A DNA stretch of 64,000 nt from Ignavibacteria bacterium (GCA_016873805.1 VGVZ01000001.1:62001-126000); one strand, 5' to 3'. Positions 46,657 to 56,217 are shown, numbered from the stretch's first letter. Notes: a model not told the origin generated them from the letters alone. Numbers and translations: made by a program.

Positions 46657-46674
46657 CAGCCTCCGATCGAATCA

Positions 46675-46720
46675 GAAAGGCCCATTCAAAACCTCGGTGT
46701 TGGATGGGCCTTTTCATTTC
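46675..46720 (+). terminator. Rho-independent terminator after mdh
   Basis: AAAGGCCCATTC (from 46676) pairs with the GGATGGGCCTTTT segment ending about 46714, then CATTTC. The A-rich 5' flank could let it work in both directions for the converging operon. Confidence 0.85.
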
Positions 46721-46818
46721 TGCGCTGATTCACCTCAACGCCAATCGTGACAATTCCGGGGGAATGAATGAAGGGCGAGTCTCGGGCTAAGTGCGGAAAG
46801 TGGGGGGAGACATTTCAG

Positions 46819-47280
46819 CTAGAGGGTTTTCGTCAGATCGATCTCCATTTCCACAGTCGTCCCCTCGTTGGTGAAGAAGAAATCCACTCGATCAACCATG
46901 GATCGGATCAGAAAGATCCCCCGGCCGCTTTCCCGGAGGAGGTTGTCATCCTCAATCGGATTTGGGACTGTATTGAGGTCAAAGCCGAGTCCTCGATCCC
47001 GCACTCGTACGACGATGCTCTGAGCCGCAAGATGACATTCGACCTCGACAATTTTCGACGGATCGCGCTTGTTCCCATGAACCATCGCATTGTTTACGGC
47101 CTCGGTCGTTGCAACAAGCAGCCGGTAGAACGTTCCGTCATCAAGCCGTGCGGTCTTGTTCACGCTCAGCAAGAAGTCCTCGATTGTCCCGATTTTCTTC
47201 GGATCGCTCGCGCATCGGTGTGTGAACGATCGCGATCGTGGCCGAGACACTTTCCTTTTTCGCACGCCTCGCTTACCCAT
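46819..47280 (-). CDS. RsbW-like anti-sigma/serine kinase HATPase
   Basis: 153 aa GHKL ATPase. N-box TEAVNNAMVHGNKRDP, G1 RDRGLGFDL and G2 ESGRGIFLIRSMVD are complete, the make-up of RsbW/SpoIIAB anti-sigma kinases. The first 25 residues are Arg/Lys-rich. It would bind a sigma factor or phosphorylate an STAS antagonist in a partner-switching circuit, but no STAS protein or sigma factor is in the window. It starts three bases after the upstream gene's stop. Confidence 0.9.
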   Translation of the reverse strand: MGKRGVRKRKVSRPRSRSFTHRCASDPKKIGTIEDFLLSVNKTARLDDGTFYRLLVATTEAVNNAMVHGNKRDPSKIVEVECHLAAQSIVVRVRDRGLGFDLNTVPNPIEDDNLLRESGRGIFLIRSMVDRVDFFFTNEGTTVEMEIDLTKTL

Positions 47281-47283
47281 CGA

Positions 47284-49206
47284 TTAGATAAGGATTCCCA
47301 CCGTCATCGTTAGATTGGACGTTCTTCGCAATGTGACGTTGTCTTCGGACTGCGTCTCCCGCCAGCCATGAAGGATGAAATGTTGATTCGATCCATTGTC
47401 CCAGATCAGCGCCACGGTCGGTCCGCCGTTATGAAGCCGACGCTCGAAGACACTCACACCTCCTTCCACGCGATACCGATCCTGGAAGAAGACTCGATAA
47501 CCGACCGCAATTCTGATGCCGGGGCCTGCAATGTACGATATTTGAGGCCAATACGCGACCTCCACGATGTAATTCTCCGGTCTCTCTTTAAACTCCTTCC
47601 ACCGGAGGATTCCCCTCTCATAGAGCCGAAGATTGCCCGTCACCGAAAAATCCATCCTGCGATTCAACCGGATCCCGAGTGAATCGGACCAGTACGCTTG
47701 CCGAAATGAAAAACTCCTCACAGACCGAATCTGTTCTTCGAAATCGTATACAGTATAGTTTGCGAGAACCTCGGAAACGGTCACATTGCGGATCCATGAG
47801 CTCGGGGCATACCTCACCTCCGCGCGCAGCCGCACAATGCGGTTCCAGTTGTTGTTTGCGCTCTGAAGTCGACTCAAATACACCAGATGATTGAGAGAGA
47901 CATCGGCAAACAGATCGATCGATAGATGGGAACCAACGACGTGGAGCCAACCGAGACCGGCAGAAACCAAGAGCTCGTCGCGATCGTCCGTGTTCAGCGT
48001 GTCCGGGGTGTCATATCGCAAAACGGACGCCGATCCTCCAAACCGGAGGCGGTCCGACGCTGTGACATCGGCAACGGCATTGGCGGAAACCCCCGTTCGG
48101 CTCGCGATATTCCCAAGTCGACGCGCCGATTTCTCCTGCCGTTCGTAGTCCCCCCGCGGCAGTGACGGATCATCGCGGACCGCATGCTTTTCTTCACGCT
48201 CATCATAGGAAAGGCTCAGCGCCGACATCAGCCAATCGCCGAATTCCTTTTCGAGCGACAGTGATCCGTGCACACTGAATTCACTAATCGAAACATCCAG
48301 AGGCACTGCGGACGGCTGAACTGCGCTCTTGTACTCATACGACCTTCGAATCCCCCGGCTGAGAAGACCTCCGCGGACCGTCAGGCGAAGTGATCGATCG
48401 ACCGCGTAGACCAAGGTATCGGTTATCGAAAGATCGCGCGCCTCTCTCCGGAAGATGTTCCGATCTGTCCGATGTTCCCGCGATATTGCGGTGTCCGCCA
48501 ACGTATAGAATTCCCGCCTCTGGTTCATAGATCGAACGGTCAGCTTGTTCCACGCGAGATCTCCAAATTGTCGTCGGAGCATGAGGGAGAGGCTGTCCGC
48601 CCGGGGCGATCGTCGATCCAGGTACGATGCAATTGATCGGAAGTGCATATCTGCATCAAATTCTTCCACCATCAGCTGATCACCCACAATCTCGGCAATG
48701 TACGAGAAGCCACGGTCCCGCACCCCTTCTTGCGATGCGAACTCGTACCCGCCGAGAAACGAGGCCCGAAGACGGGGTCCAGGACGATACTCCGGGCCGG
48801 CGTAGATTTGGTGCTGGGATAGACTGCTGAGTTCGACCGTACGATTGTCTGAAAGAATCAGAGAGCGGCCTGCGCCGTGCAACGACCATCCTGCCTTCAG
48901 ATCCGACACAACATTAACGGAGAGCGTGAGGTCGTCCTTGATCGACGTTGGGTCGGTCTTTACGATTCGCGATCGGGATTCCTGTGACAGGCGAATGCTC
49001 GTTGACCCGAAATTCCTGTCGAGATACAGCTTTCCGAGCCAAAGGAATGTGTTGAGCGTACGATCGAACTGCAGCATGGAAAACCGTGTTCCATCGGTTG
49101 GAGTTGTGAGGGAGCGTAGAGCAGACTCCTGCGCCCGCCCGCCCCACGTCGTAGCGAGCATGCACGCGAGCCCAATCCACACCCTGCTGCAATACGGTTT
49201 CTTCAT
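47284..49206 (-). CDS. Large outer-membrane beta-barrel-like exported protein
   Basis: About 640 aa. The ATG at 49206 (MKKPYCSRVWIGLACMLATT) starts a signal peptide ending near WGGRAQ. The mature chain is alternating, Arg/Ser/Tyr-rich beta-strand sequence to the end (SNLTMTVGILI), as in TonB-independent barrels of unknown function. The ATG overlaps the nucleoside hydrolase stop by ATGA. A longer frame to 49428 lies inside the hydrolase gene and is rejected. No family named. Confidence 0.72.
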   Translation of the reverse strand: MKKPYCSRVWIGLACMLATTWGGRAQESALRSLTTPTDGTRFSMLQFDRTLNTFLWLGKLYLDRNFGSTSIRLSQESRSRIVKTDPTSIKDDLTLSVNVVSDLKAGWSLHGAGRSLILSDNRTVELSSLSQHQIYAGPEYRPGPRLRASFLGGYEFASQEGVRDRGFSYIAEIVGDQLMVEEFDADMHFRSIASYLDRRSPRADSLSLMLRRQFGDLAWNKLTVRSMNQRREFYTLADTAISREHRTDRNIFRREARDLSITDTLVYAVDRSLRLTVRGGLLSRGIRRSYEYKSAVQPSAVPLDVSISEFSVHGSLSLEKEFGDWLMSALSLSYDEREEKHAVRDDPSLPRGDYERQEKSARRLGNIASRTGVSANAVADVTASDRLRFGGSASVLRYDTPDTLNTDDRDELLVSAGLGWLHVVGSHLSIDLFADVSLNHLVYLSRLQSANNNWNRIVRLRAEVRYAPSSWIRNVTVSEVLANYTVYDFEEQIRSVRSFSFRQAYWSDSLGIRLNRRMDFSVTGNLRLYERGILRWKEFKERPENYIVEVAYWPQISYIAGPGIRIAVGYRVFFQDRYRVEGGVSVFERRLHNGGPTVALIWDNGSNQHFILHGWRETQSEDNVTLRRTSNLTMTVGILI

Positions 49207-50150
49207 CTCCACAGTCGCTCGTGAAACAGTGAGAGGAATCGCTCCCGATCGATTCGATGTGCCACATGTGGATGCGTTTTGCGTCCGGACCGTTGTTCGC
49301 GGGGATAGGCAAGCGTCATCCCTCTGGTGAGCGTGCCTTGTGTCTCCACATCCACAAGTACTTCGCGAGTGGTAACCATCGATGGATCGATCACGGCAGC
49401 CACAGCGATCGGATCGTGCAGGTAGCATCCATCAAACCCTTCCGAACGGCTGTGGTACTCCATGTAGTGGGCTGTCGCATCGGATACGAAATCCAGAAGC
49501 GCCCGATCCACGGACGAAGCCCGTCCCGTTAACTCGCTTCTGAACAACACGACCTGCTCCGTGACATCGAGCGGCACAACGACAACCGGAAGCCCCGATC
49601 GGAGAACTATCCTCGCTGCCTCAGGATCGACGTAGTAATTGAATTCGGCGACCGGACCTGTGTTGCCGGCTACGCGGAAGGCGCCTCCCATTGTCACAAT
49701 CGAACGGACGTTTCTCAGCGCGCGGGGGTTTCTCTTCCACGCGAGGGCAACGTTGGTGAGCGGACCGAGGGCGATAATTGCGAGCTCCCGACCGTACCTC
49801 TCGCATGCTTCCAGCAACACCTCAACGGCATGCGCCGCGTGGCGCCGCTTCGAAACTCTCCGCGAAAGCGATCGATCCCCGAGACCGTCTCTCCCGTGCA
49901 CGTCGCGGGCCGTAACGAGTTCTCTCCGGAGCGGCTTGCCCGCGCCTTGAGCAACAACGACGGGCATCGCATATCCGATCCTGTCAAGAACCGCGAGCAC
50001 ATTTCGGGTACACTTCTCCACCTCCACATTGCCCGCCACAGTCGTGACCGCGTGGATCAGAAGCTCAGGAGACTTCAACGCGATGATCAATGCCAAGGCA
50101 TCATCGACACCCGTGTCCGTATCTATCACGACAGGAATTTGTTTCGACAT
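49203..50150 (-). CDS. Inosine-uridine-type nucleoside hydrolase
   Basis: About 315 aa. It hydrolyses the N-glycosidic bond of ribonucleosides. The calcium-binding DTDTGVDDALAL is near residue 10; ALGPLTNVALAW, MGGAF and EFNYYVDPEAA are present, with the late His in YLHDPIAVA. Substrate preference cannot be set from sequence. The start is ATG 50150 (a GTG lies three bases before). The 3' end overlaps the barrel gene. Confidence 0.93.
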   Translation of the reverse strand: MSKQIPVVIDTDTGVDDALALIIALKSPELLIHAVTTVAGNVEVEKCTRNVLAVLDRIGYAMPVVVAQGAGKPLRRELVTARDVHGRDGLGDRSLSRRVSKRRHAAHAVEVLLEACERYGRELAIIALGPLTNVALAWKRNPRALRNVRSIVTMGGAFRVAGNTGPVAEFNYYVDPEAARIVLRSGLPVVVVPLDVTEQVVLFRSELTGRASSVDRALLDFVSDATAHYMEYHSRSEGFDGCYLHDPIAVAAVIDPSMVTTREVLVDVETQGTLTRGMTLAYPREQRSGRKTHPHVAHRIDRERFLSLFHERLWR

Positions 50151-50190
50151 CACGGCTCAGCCACCACGAATGATGAAGAATGGCGAGGAA

Positions 50191-51039
50191 CTATGAACCG
50201 AGAAGATCGGAAGCCGCGCGGGTCGGTCGATATCCCAGCATCTGCCTGGCCTTGCGGCTGCTGATGAGGGAATCGGTCCCGACGAGATCTCCGACCACGG
50301 TCACTTCCGGAAAGAACTGCTCGATCAGTGCTCGACTGTCGACTCCAACCCAATTATGATCCGCTGTGATAAAGAAAGACTCAAACGGATTGCGGAGATC
50401 GGCCTCAAGTGAATGTCGGATCGCATCGACCAGGTCCGAAACATGGACAAACGCCCAGAGGTTTTTCGACCACCTTTCGTATTCCCGCACGAGGCCTCGA
50501 TAGACGATTCTCTCCCTCTCCTCGGGCACCCACACCCACGGAGGCCTCAACGCGACGATCCGCATTCCGTACCGCACCGCATATCCTGAGCACAGAAGCT
50601 CTGCCGTCGCCTTGCTCAAACCGTACGGATCCTCGGGGCGAAGGGGATGCTCCTCGTTGATAGGGAAATAGGACGGAAGTAATCGACGCGGTGAGAAGGC
50701 AAACCCGAGGGTTGATTCGCTTGACAGAAGAACAAGCTTTTTGATTCGATTGGCCGCACACGCCTCGAGCACGTTGAACGTCCCCAGGGCATTCGTCTGA
50801 TAGACCTTCTCCGGCGGATCATTGAGGGGGTGCGGGATCCCCGCGCAATGGACAACAGCATCAAACCCGGTGATTTCCCGCCGACACTGACCTGCATCCA
50901 GAATATCGACATCATGACGCACGACACCATTTCTTGGATAAGGTTTTACATCCAGCACCTCCACATCCATCCCTACAGAGAGCTCCTGGACGACATATGT
51001 TCCTATCAGACCGCTTCCTCCAGTCACCAGGAGCCTCAT
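50191..51039 (-). CDS. NAD-dependent epimerase/dehydratase (extended SDR)
   Basis: 282 aa. The Rossmann glycine motif is VTGGSGLIGTYVV; the catalytic pair YxxxK is in YGLSKATAELL, with the upstream LLSSEST Ser. The size and motifs fit nucleotide-sugar epimerases or reductases; no exact substrate. The ATG overlaps the upstream hydrolase stop (ATGA). Confidence 0.9.
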   Translation of the reverse strand: MRLLVTGGSGLIGTYVVQELSVGMDVEVLDVKPYPRNGVVRHDVDILDAGQCRREITGFDAVVHCAGIPHPLNDPPEKVYQTNALGTFNVLEACAANRIKKLVLLSSESTLGFAFSPRRLLPSYFPINEEHPLRPEDPYGLSKATAELLCSGYAVRYGMRIVALRPPWVWVPEERERIVYRGLVREYERWSKNLWAFVHVSDLVDAIRHSLEADLRNPFESFFITADHNWVGVDSRALIEQFFPEVTVVGDLVGTDSLISSRKARQMLGYRPTRAASDLLGS

Positions 51040-52430
51040 AGCACCACCTTTTGTCCTCGGACAGGAATAGATACGTTGGAATACCCCTCAGAGTTGAGCC
51101 TCTTGGCAAGCGCTTCAGCGCGATCGAGTTCACCGTGGACAAGAAACACTCCCTTGAGGAGAGCAGGATCCATCGTCTGGACGTAACTCGTGAGCTCGTC
51201 CCCTCCGGCGTGAGCCGAGAACGCGTTCAAAATCTCGACGCGTGCCCGCAGCTGATACGGCTCCCCGAATATCCTCACCTCCGCTTGACGTTCAACGAGA
51301 CGTCGGCCAAGCGTGTGCTCAGCCATGAACCCGACGATGAGCACCGTGTTCCTGGAATCCTGAATGTTGTTGGCGAGATGGTGCAGGATTCTCCCCCCTT
51401 CGCACATCCCTGAGGCGGCAATAATCACGCACGGATCGTGGCGATCATTCAACGCCTTCGAGTCATCGACCGAACGGATATAGGTGAGCCGCCCGAATCC
51501 GAACGGATCCTCGTGTTGCCGGAGATATCTCATCATTTCTTTGTCGAAGCACTCAGAATGCATCCGAAACACGTCGGTTGCATTGACGGCCAGCGGACTA
51601 TCGACGTAGACGGGAATGGGTGGCAGGCGTCCCTCGTCACAAAGCTGGAAGAATTTGTAGATCAGCTCCTGGGTGCGACCGACGCTGAACGACGGAATGA
51701 TGATTTTTCCTCCCTGTTCAACCGCTTCTTTGACCACCCGAAGGAGCGACTCACGCATGCCGGTCGCGGGATCGTGGTTCTTGCCCCCGTACGTGCTCTC
51801 ACAAATGAGATAGTCGACATCGCCGATGGGCTGCGGGTCTCTCAGAATGGGCATATCCTTTCGCCCGAGATCGCCGGTGAAGCCGATCCTCTGCGTCCGG
51901 CCGTTGTGTTCCACTTCAAGGAGCATCGCAGCCGATCCGAGAATATGGCCGGCGTCGAAGAACTGCAGCACGATTCCCGGCGCAACCTGAAATGCCTGGC
52001 GATAGCCGATCGATACGAATTGATCGATTGTCTCGTCCACATCCTCTTCCGTGTAGAGAGGCTCGACAAGCGCTTCGTTTTTCTTCTTGTGCCGTTTGTT
52101 CACGAACTCGACATCACGTTGCTGGAGGAACGCGCTGTCGTACAGCATGATGTTGCAGAGATCGCGTGTCGCGGCCGTTGCGTAGATAGGATCGCGGTAC
52201 CCGCTGCGCACAAGATTGGGGAGATTCCCGGCGTGATCGATGTGGGCATGAGAGAGAATGACAGCATCGATCGAGGGAGCGTCAAACGGAAATGTCTTGT
52301 TTCGGTCGAATGCCTCCGACCGCCTGCCCTGGAAGAGACCGCAATCGAGGAGTATCGTACTTCCGTTGGCGGAAACGAGGTGCATGGATCCCGTGACACT
52401 TCGGGCGGCACCGAGGAATTGGATGGTCAT
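51036..52430 (-). CDS. MBL-fold beta-CASP ribonuclease-like exonuclease
   Basis: About 464 aa. The MBL metal motif is LSHAHIDHAGNLP, followed by GRKDMPILRD, CESTYGG and the beta-CASP segment with SFSVGRTQELIYKF and VIIAASGMCEGGRILHHL, ending with the HAGGDELTSYV and HGELDRAEALA His. This is the RNase J/CPSF-73-like YSH1 group, often annotated as RNA-processing exonuclease. The ATG at 52430 fits homologous starts (MTIQFLGAARSVTGS). First gene of the five-gene operon. Confidence 0.92.
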   Translation of the reverse strand: MTIQFLGAARSVTGSMHLVSANGSTILLDCGLFQGRRSEAFDRNKTFPFDAPSIDAVILSHAHIDHAGNLPNLVRSGYRDPIYATAATRDLCNIMLYDSAFLQQRDVEFVNKRHKKKNEALVEPLYTEEDVDETIDQFVSIGYRQAFQVAPGIVLQFFDAGHILGSAAMLLEVEHNGRTQRIGFTGDLGRKDMPILRDPQPIGDVDYLICESTYGGKNHDPATGMRESLLRVVKEAVEQGGKIIIPSFSVGRTQELIYKFFQLCDEGRLPPIPVYVDSPLAVNATDVFRMHSECFDKEMMRYLRQHEDPFGFGRLTYIRSVDDSKALNDRHDPCVIIAASGMCEGGRILHHLANNIQDSRNTVLIVGFMAEHTLGRRLVERQAEVRIFGEPYQLRARVEILNAFSAHAGGDELTSYVQTMDPALLKGVFLVHGELDRAEALAKRLNSEGYSNVSIPVRGQKVVL

Positions 52431-52967
52431 GCAGGTCGGTGTCGGATAGTGAGTACCAGCCGCGACGTTCGGTCGGCAAAGTAGCCAGAAGTGGAGTGAA
52501 ATGCAACGCGGGGGCGAGCGAGGAAGGATGCGCCGGAAAAGCAAAGGGGCGATGTTCCTGAGAGCATCGCCCCGTTTCTCACTCCGCGTACCCTCCTCCC
52601 AGAGACACGCGTGCATGAGATTTCAGTCTACACGTCACCCGTCTTCGCGGGTAACTTCCTTGCACAGATGCAATCTCTTTTTTTCCGCGGGAAAAAGAAA
52701 GTTAATTTTTGTTCAATCTTTTGCGCCACGCACCGAACGATTTCACGCGCGCGACAGACATCCGTCGACGTCGAACCGCGCGAAGTTCGAACGTCCAGAA
52801 CAGATCGCTTCCGAGAAGAAGTTCCCGGAGTCAACGCTCAAAGGCGAAACAAGATAATCGCAAAATCTTTTGGATGGAAATCGAGAGGAAACGAGATTTG
52901 GCAAAAACCAATGGCTGGACCGAATCCACCAGAACACCGGTCGTACGTGTTCACGCGATCGTGATCA
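52431..52967. other. 537-base gene-free region upstream of the beta-CASP gene
   Basis: No convincing gene. It carries a terminator hairpin at 52535-52573 and, at 52679-52696, a dyad of a T-run, CCGCGG, then GAAAAA. A plus-strand open frame at 52611-52964 is Arg/Lys-rich but lacks a ribosome site and any family features. The region should hold the promoter of the minus-strand operon and the end of the gcvH message. Confidence 0.45.
52535..52573 (-). terminator. Terminator or attenuator hairpin before the beta-CASP operon
   Basis: Nine perfect pairs: GGGGCGATG (52546-52554) with CATCGCCCC (52565-52573), ten-base loop. On the minus strand TTTGCTTTTCC follows. Either it ends the gcvH message or it attenuates the operon starting at 52430, about 105 bases downstream. 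Confidence 0.65.
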
Positions 52968-53348
52968 TCATCCGCCGATCAGCTTCTTGTAGCCGGCCGC
53001 ATCCAGCAACGCGGCAACCTGATCACCGGACTTCATCTTCATCCGGATCATCCAACCTGTCTCGTACGGGCTTTTGTTGATTAGTTCGGGAGTCTCCTTC
53101 AGGGCATCGTTGATCTCGATCACCTCGCCTGAGAGGGGTGCAAAAAGATCGGAGACTGCTTTCACCGCCTCGATCGTCCCAAACGGCTTGCCCTGGTCGG
53201 TGACTTTGCCGACATCGGGAAGTTCAACGAACACAATGTCCCCCAACTCACCCTGGGCGTAGTCTGTTATTCCCACGGTGGCGATCTCCCCCTCGATCTT
53301 CACCCATTCATGGTCTTTTGTATACTTCAACTGTTCAGGGATGTTCAT
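52968..53348 (-). CDS. gcvH: Glycine cleavage system H protein
   Basis: 126 aa lipoyl carrier that shuttles the aminomethyl group between GcvP, GcvT and GcvL. The lipoyl lysine is in GTIEAVKAVSDLFAPLSGEV. KYTKDHEWVKIEG at the start and NKSPYETGWMIRMK near the end are typical. It is the last gene of the efp-accB-accC-gcvH operon, far from gcvT. Confidence 0.97.
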   Translation of the reverse strand: MNIPEQLKYTKDHEWVKIEGEIATVGITDYAQGELGDIVFVELPDVGKVTDQGKPFGTIEAVKAVSDLFAPLSGEVIEINDALKETPELINKSPYETGWMIRMKMKSGDQVAALLDAAGYKKLIGG

Positions 53349-53382
53349 GGTTGGTCGCTCCCAGGTCTTTCGTCAGTTCTCA

Positions 53383-54723
53383 TCACTCTTTGAAATTGAA
53401 AGATTCGATAAACTTCGTGTCGAAGTCGCCGCTTCGGAACTTCTCATCCTCCATCAGTTTCTTGTGGAACGGAATCGTCGTTTCGATTCCTTCGATGATA
53501 AATTCATCCAACATCTGCCTCATCTTATCAATCGCTTCCAAGCGTGTGTGCGCTTTGACTATCAGCTTTGCGACGAGCGAATCATAGTACGGCGGGATTT
53601 GGTACCCTGCATAGATATGTGAATCGACTCGAACGCCGAACCCCCCCGGAAAATGCAGGCTCGTGATCCTGCCCGGCGATGGACGAAAATCGTGATCGGG
53701 ATTCTCGGCGTTGATACGGCATTCGAGGGCATGCCACTGCGGCTTCACTTTCGTCTTTCGCATCCGCTCCCCCGCCACCGCCTCGATCTGCATTTTTACA
53801 AGGTCAATCCCCATCACTTCCTCGGTCACCGGGTGCTCGACCTGAATTCTTGTATTCATCTCCATGAAATAGAAGTTCTTGTCCTTGTCGAGCAGAAACT
53901 CGATTGTCCCTGCGCCGACGTATCCCACCCCCTTGGCTCCACGCACCGCCGCGGCACCCATTGCCTCCCGAATCTCCGGTGTGATGGCGGGTGAGGGCGA
54001 TTCTTCCACAAGCTTCTGATGACGCCGCTGGATCGAGCAATCGCGCTCGCCAAAGTGGACAACGTTTCCGTGCGTATCTCCCATCACCTGGATCTCGACA
54101 TGGCGTGGTTCCTCGAGATACTTTTCAATGTAGACTGCCGGATTGCCGAAGGCTGCTTCCGCTTCGCGTCGCGCCGTGCGAACGGCTTTCTCAAACTCAC
54201 CTTCGCTCCTCACGATCCGCATCCCCTTTCCCCCACCCCCTGCCGTTGCCTTGATGATCACGGGAAAGCCGATCTCATGAGCGAGGTTTCTGGCGGCGTG
54301 AACATCTTCCACTATTCCATCGCTCCCCGGGACGACCGGCACTCCGGTCGCTCGCATGGTCTCCTTGGCCAATGCCTTGTCCCCCATCGCAGAGATCGCC
54401 TCGGGCGACGGGCCGACGAATGTCAGCCCTGAAGATGCACAAATCGACGCAAAATCGGCATTCTCGGCGAGAAATCCATAGCCTGGGTGGACGGCATCCG
54501 CATTCGTGATTTCCGCAGCGGCAATGAGACGGGGAATATTGAGATAGCTTTCCTTGCTTGGGGGGGGACCGATGCAGACGGCTTCATCCGCAAATCGGAC
54601 ATGCAGGGCTTCACGATCGGCTTCCGAGTACACCGCGACGGTCTTGACGCCCAGCTCGCGGCATGCACGAATCACCCGCAGGGCAATTTCACCCCGATTC
54701 GCTACGAGTATTTTTCTGAACAA
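53383..54723 (-). CDS. accC: Acetyl-CoA carboxylase biotin carboxylase subunit
   Basis: 446 aa ATP-grasp enzyme that carboxylates biotin on AccB for malonyl-CoA synthesis. [18 protein letters not shown] at the start, the glycine-rich ATP lid [34 protein letters not shown], and [18 protein letters not shown] with the catalytic Arg are all present. 58 bases after accB. Confidence 0.97.
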   Translation of the reverse strand: MFRKILVANRGEIALRVIRACRELGVKTVAVYSEADREALHVRFADEAVCIGPPPSKESYLNIPRLIAAAEITNADAVHPGYGFLAENADFASICASSGLTFVGPSPEAISAMGDKALAKETMRATGVPVVPGSDGIVEDVHAARNLAHEIGFPVIIKATAGGGGKGMRIVRSEGEFEKAVRTARREAEAAFGNPAVYIEKYLEEPRHVEIQVMGDTHGNVVHFGERDCSIQRRHQKLVEESPSPAITPEIREAMGAAAVRGAKGVGYVGAGTIEFLLDKDKNFYFMEMNTRIQVEHPVTEEVMGIDLVKMQIEAVAGERMRKTKVKPQWHALECRINAENPDHDFRPSPGRITSLHFPGGFGVRVDSHIYAGYQIPPYYDSLVAKLIVKAHTRLEAIDKMRQMLDEFIIEGIETTIPFHKKLMEDEKFRSGDFDTKFIESFNFKE

Positions 54724-54780
54724 TGGAAATCCTCTGGTGTGGAAGGAAAGGATGCGAAACGATCGGCGCCATCCAGCCGA

Positions 54781-55257
54781 TTACGACGGCTTTATGAGAA
54801 ACAGCGGCTGATTGTATTCCACCGGCTTCGCGTTTTCGACGAGGATTTTGACAATCTCACCATCAAGATCGGATTCGATTTCATTCATAAGCTTCATTGC
54901 CTCCACGATGCAAAGGACAGAGCCCCGGCGGATCTTGTGGCCAACCTCCACATAGGGATCGGCATCCGGCGAGGGGGCCCGATAGAAGGTGCCCACAATG
55001 GGGGATCGAATCTCATGGTATGACTGCTCTGCTTTCGAAGGGGCGGGTGTCGGCGCTGGTGCGGCGGCAGGGGTTGGAGGGGGCGCAACCGGCATTGCCG
55101 GCGGAGGCGCCTGCGGGAGGGAAATGTGGTGAACCGGGGCCTGCACCGGCTGGTGCTTGGCAATACGGATCTTCTTTCCTTCTTCCTCCACTTCGATCTC
55201 GTCGACACCACTGTTCTCGATGAGCTTGATCAGCTTCTTGATGTACGCCAGTTCCAT
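54781..55257 (-). CDS. accB: Biotin carboxyl carrier protein of acetyl-CoA carboxylase
   Basis: 158 aa. A short helical N-terminus ([20 protein letters not shown]) is followed by a Pro/Ala-rich flexible linker (about 45-75) and the biotinyl domain with the modified Lys in [12 protein letters not shown]. The thumb region is present ([20 protein letters not shown]). Partner of AccC next door; the transcarboxylase subunits are not in the window. Confidence 0.97.
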   Translation of the reverse strand: MELAYIKKLIKLIENSGVDEIEVEEEGKKIRIAKHQPVQAPVHHISLPQAPPPAMPVAPPPTPAAAPAPTPAPSKAEQSYHEIRSPIVGTFYRAPSPDADPYVEVGHKIRRGSVLCIVEAMKLMNEIESDLDGEIVKILVENAKPVEYNQPLFLIKPS

Positions 55258-55320
55258 GATAACTCCTTGTAGTGAAAGGGGGAGTCTTTGAGCGATCGTT
55301 CAGCCGCTCGCCGACCTGTC

Positions 55321-55884
55321 CTACATCTTCGCCCGCTCCAGGTATTGGCCCGTTCGAGTGTCCACTTTGATCGTATCCCCCTCATTGATGAACAGCGGCA
55401 CATTGACTATGGCGCCGGTCTCCACCGTTGCCGGCTTCGTTGCCCCGGTGGCGGTATCTCCCTTTACCCCAGGGACTGTTTCGACGACCTTGAGGAGGAC
55501 GTTGAACGGGATTTCCGCCGCGACCACGTCCGTACCGACCATCATCAGTTGGATCGTCTCTCCCTCCTTGATGAATTTCGCCCCGTCTCCGATGATCGAC
55601 TCATCGACCGGGATCTGTTCGTATGTCTCTTTGTCCATCAATTGATAGCTCGAACCGTCATGGTAGAGGAACTGGAATTCTTTCTGCTCCATCCGCACCT
55701 CTTCCACCTCCTCCCCCGATCGAAACCTATTCTCCGTTGTCTTCCCCGTCTTGATATTCCGAAGTTTAGCTTGAACGAATGCCCGGAGATTCCCCGGCGT
55801 GCGATGGATGTATTCGTCAATGCGGTGCAGCTCGCCGTTGAACCTGATCACCATACCAACACGAAAATCAGAAGTTGTCGCCAT
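55321..55884 (-). CDS. efp: Translation elongation factor P with PGN-type tip
   Basis: 187 aa, usual length, three OB-like domains. EF-P enters the E site and rescues ribosomes stalled on proline runs. The domain I loop that normally carries a modified Lys (E. coli K34, PGKGQAF) or Arg (Pseudomonas R32, SGRNAAV) reads TPGNLRAFVQAKLRN, with Asn32 at the tip and Arg34 two residues later. So neither EpmA- nor EarP-type modification is expected. First gene of the operon, with promoter 55949-55977. Confidence 0.96.
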   Translation of the reverse strand: MATTSDFRVGMVIRFNGELHRIDEYIHRTPGNLRAFVQAKLRNIKTGKTTENRFRSGEEVEEVRMEQKEFQFLYHDGSSYQLMDKETYEQIPVDESIIGDGAKFIKEGETIQLMMVGTDVVAAEIPFNVLLKVVETVPGVKGDTATGATKPATVETGAIVNVPLFINEGDTIKVDTRTGQYLERAKM

Positions 55885-55948
55885 AAAACCTCATAGTTTC
55901 TACAACTTTCGATCAAAAAACGCGCACTTTCGAGCAAAATGGGGTCAA

Positions 55949-55977
55949 AAGATAGTGAAAAGAGGGGGGATTGTCAA
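55949..55977 (-). promoter_or_regulatory. Strong sigma70-type promoter for efp-accB-accC-gcvH
   Basis: Minus strand: TTGACA (55977-55972), 17 bases, TATCTT (55954-55949), 65 bases before the efp ATG. Confidence 0.72.
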
Positions 55978-56217
55978 GAATCGTTTTTTCGGTTTGCATG
56001 CCGGCGACCACGAACTTAACAACACCCCCGAGCGCGGGCTCGTCACGATGATTGCCCCCTTCCCGCCGCAGGGGGACGTCGGAGGCTCCGTTGCTCAGCA
56101 CCTTTCGCCTTACCGCATAATGTGCTATATTTTTTCCCCATTCCGCATCAGATGACTTGAGTACTCAATTCTTCCTCCCATCTGTTGCCTCACGTGTCTC
56201 AACGATCAAGGACGATC
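55978..56217. other. Intergenic region upstream of the cystathionine genes
   Basis: With the efp leader this makes a 333-base gap. On the plus strand TATATT at about 56127 has TTTCGC 17 bases upstream, a weak promoter candidate. A GC-rich hairpin-like segment (CCCCCTTCCCGCCGCAGGGGG) lies near 56055-56076. No SAM riboswitch core was recognised. Confidence 0.4.

Noticed and set aside
51438-52484. 348-codon plus-strand frame
   Set aside because: Antisense to the beta-CASP gene, which carries all catalytic motifs.
52611-52964. 117-codon plus-strand frame, Arg/Lys-rich
   Set aside because: No ribosome site, no conserved features, and other frames over the same bases look equally protein-like. 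tmRNA and RNase P RNA signatures were looked for here and not found.
52430-54723. Glycine riboswitch controlling gcvH or gcvT
   Set aside because: Both genes are internal to operons with short upstream gaps; no tandem aptamer sequence is visible.
55885-56217. SAM riboswitch upstream of the cystathionine genes
   Set aside because: No recognisable SAM-I, SAM-II or related core was found in the leader.
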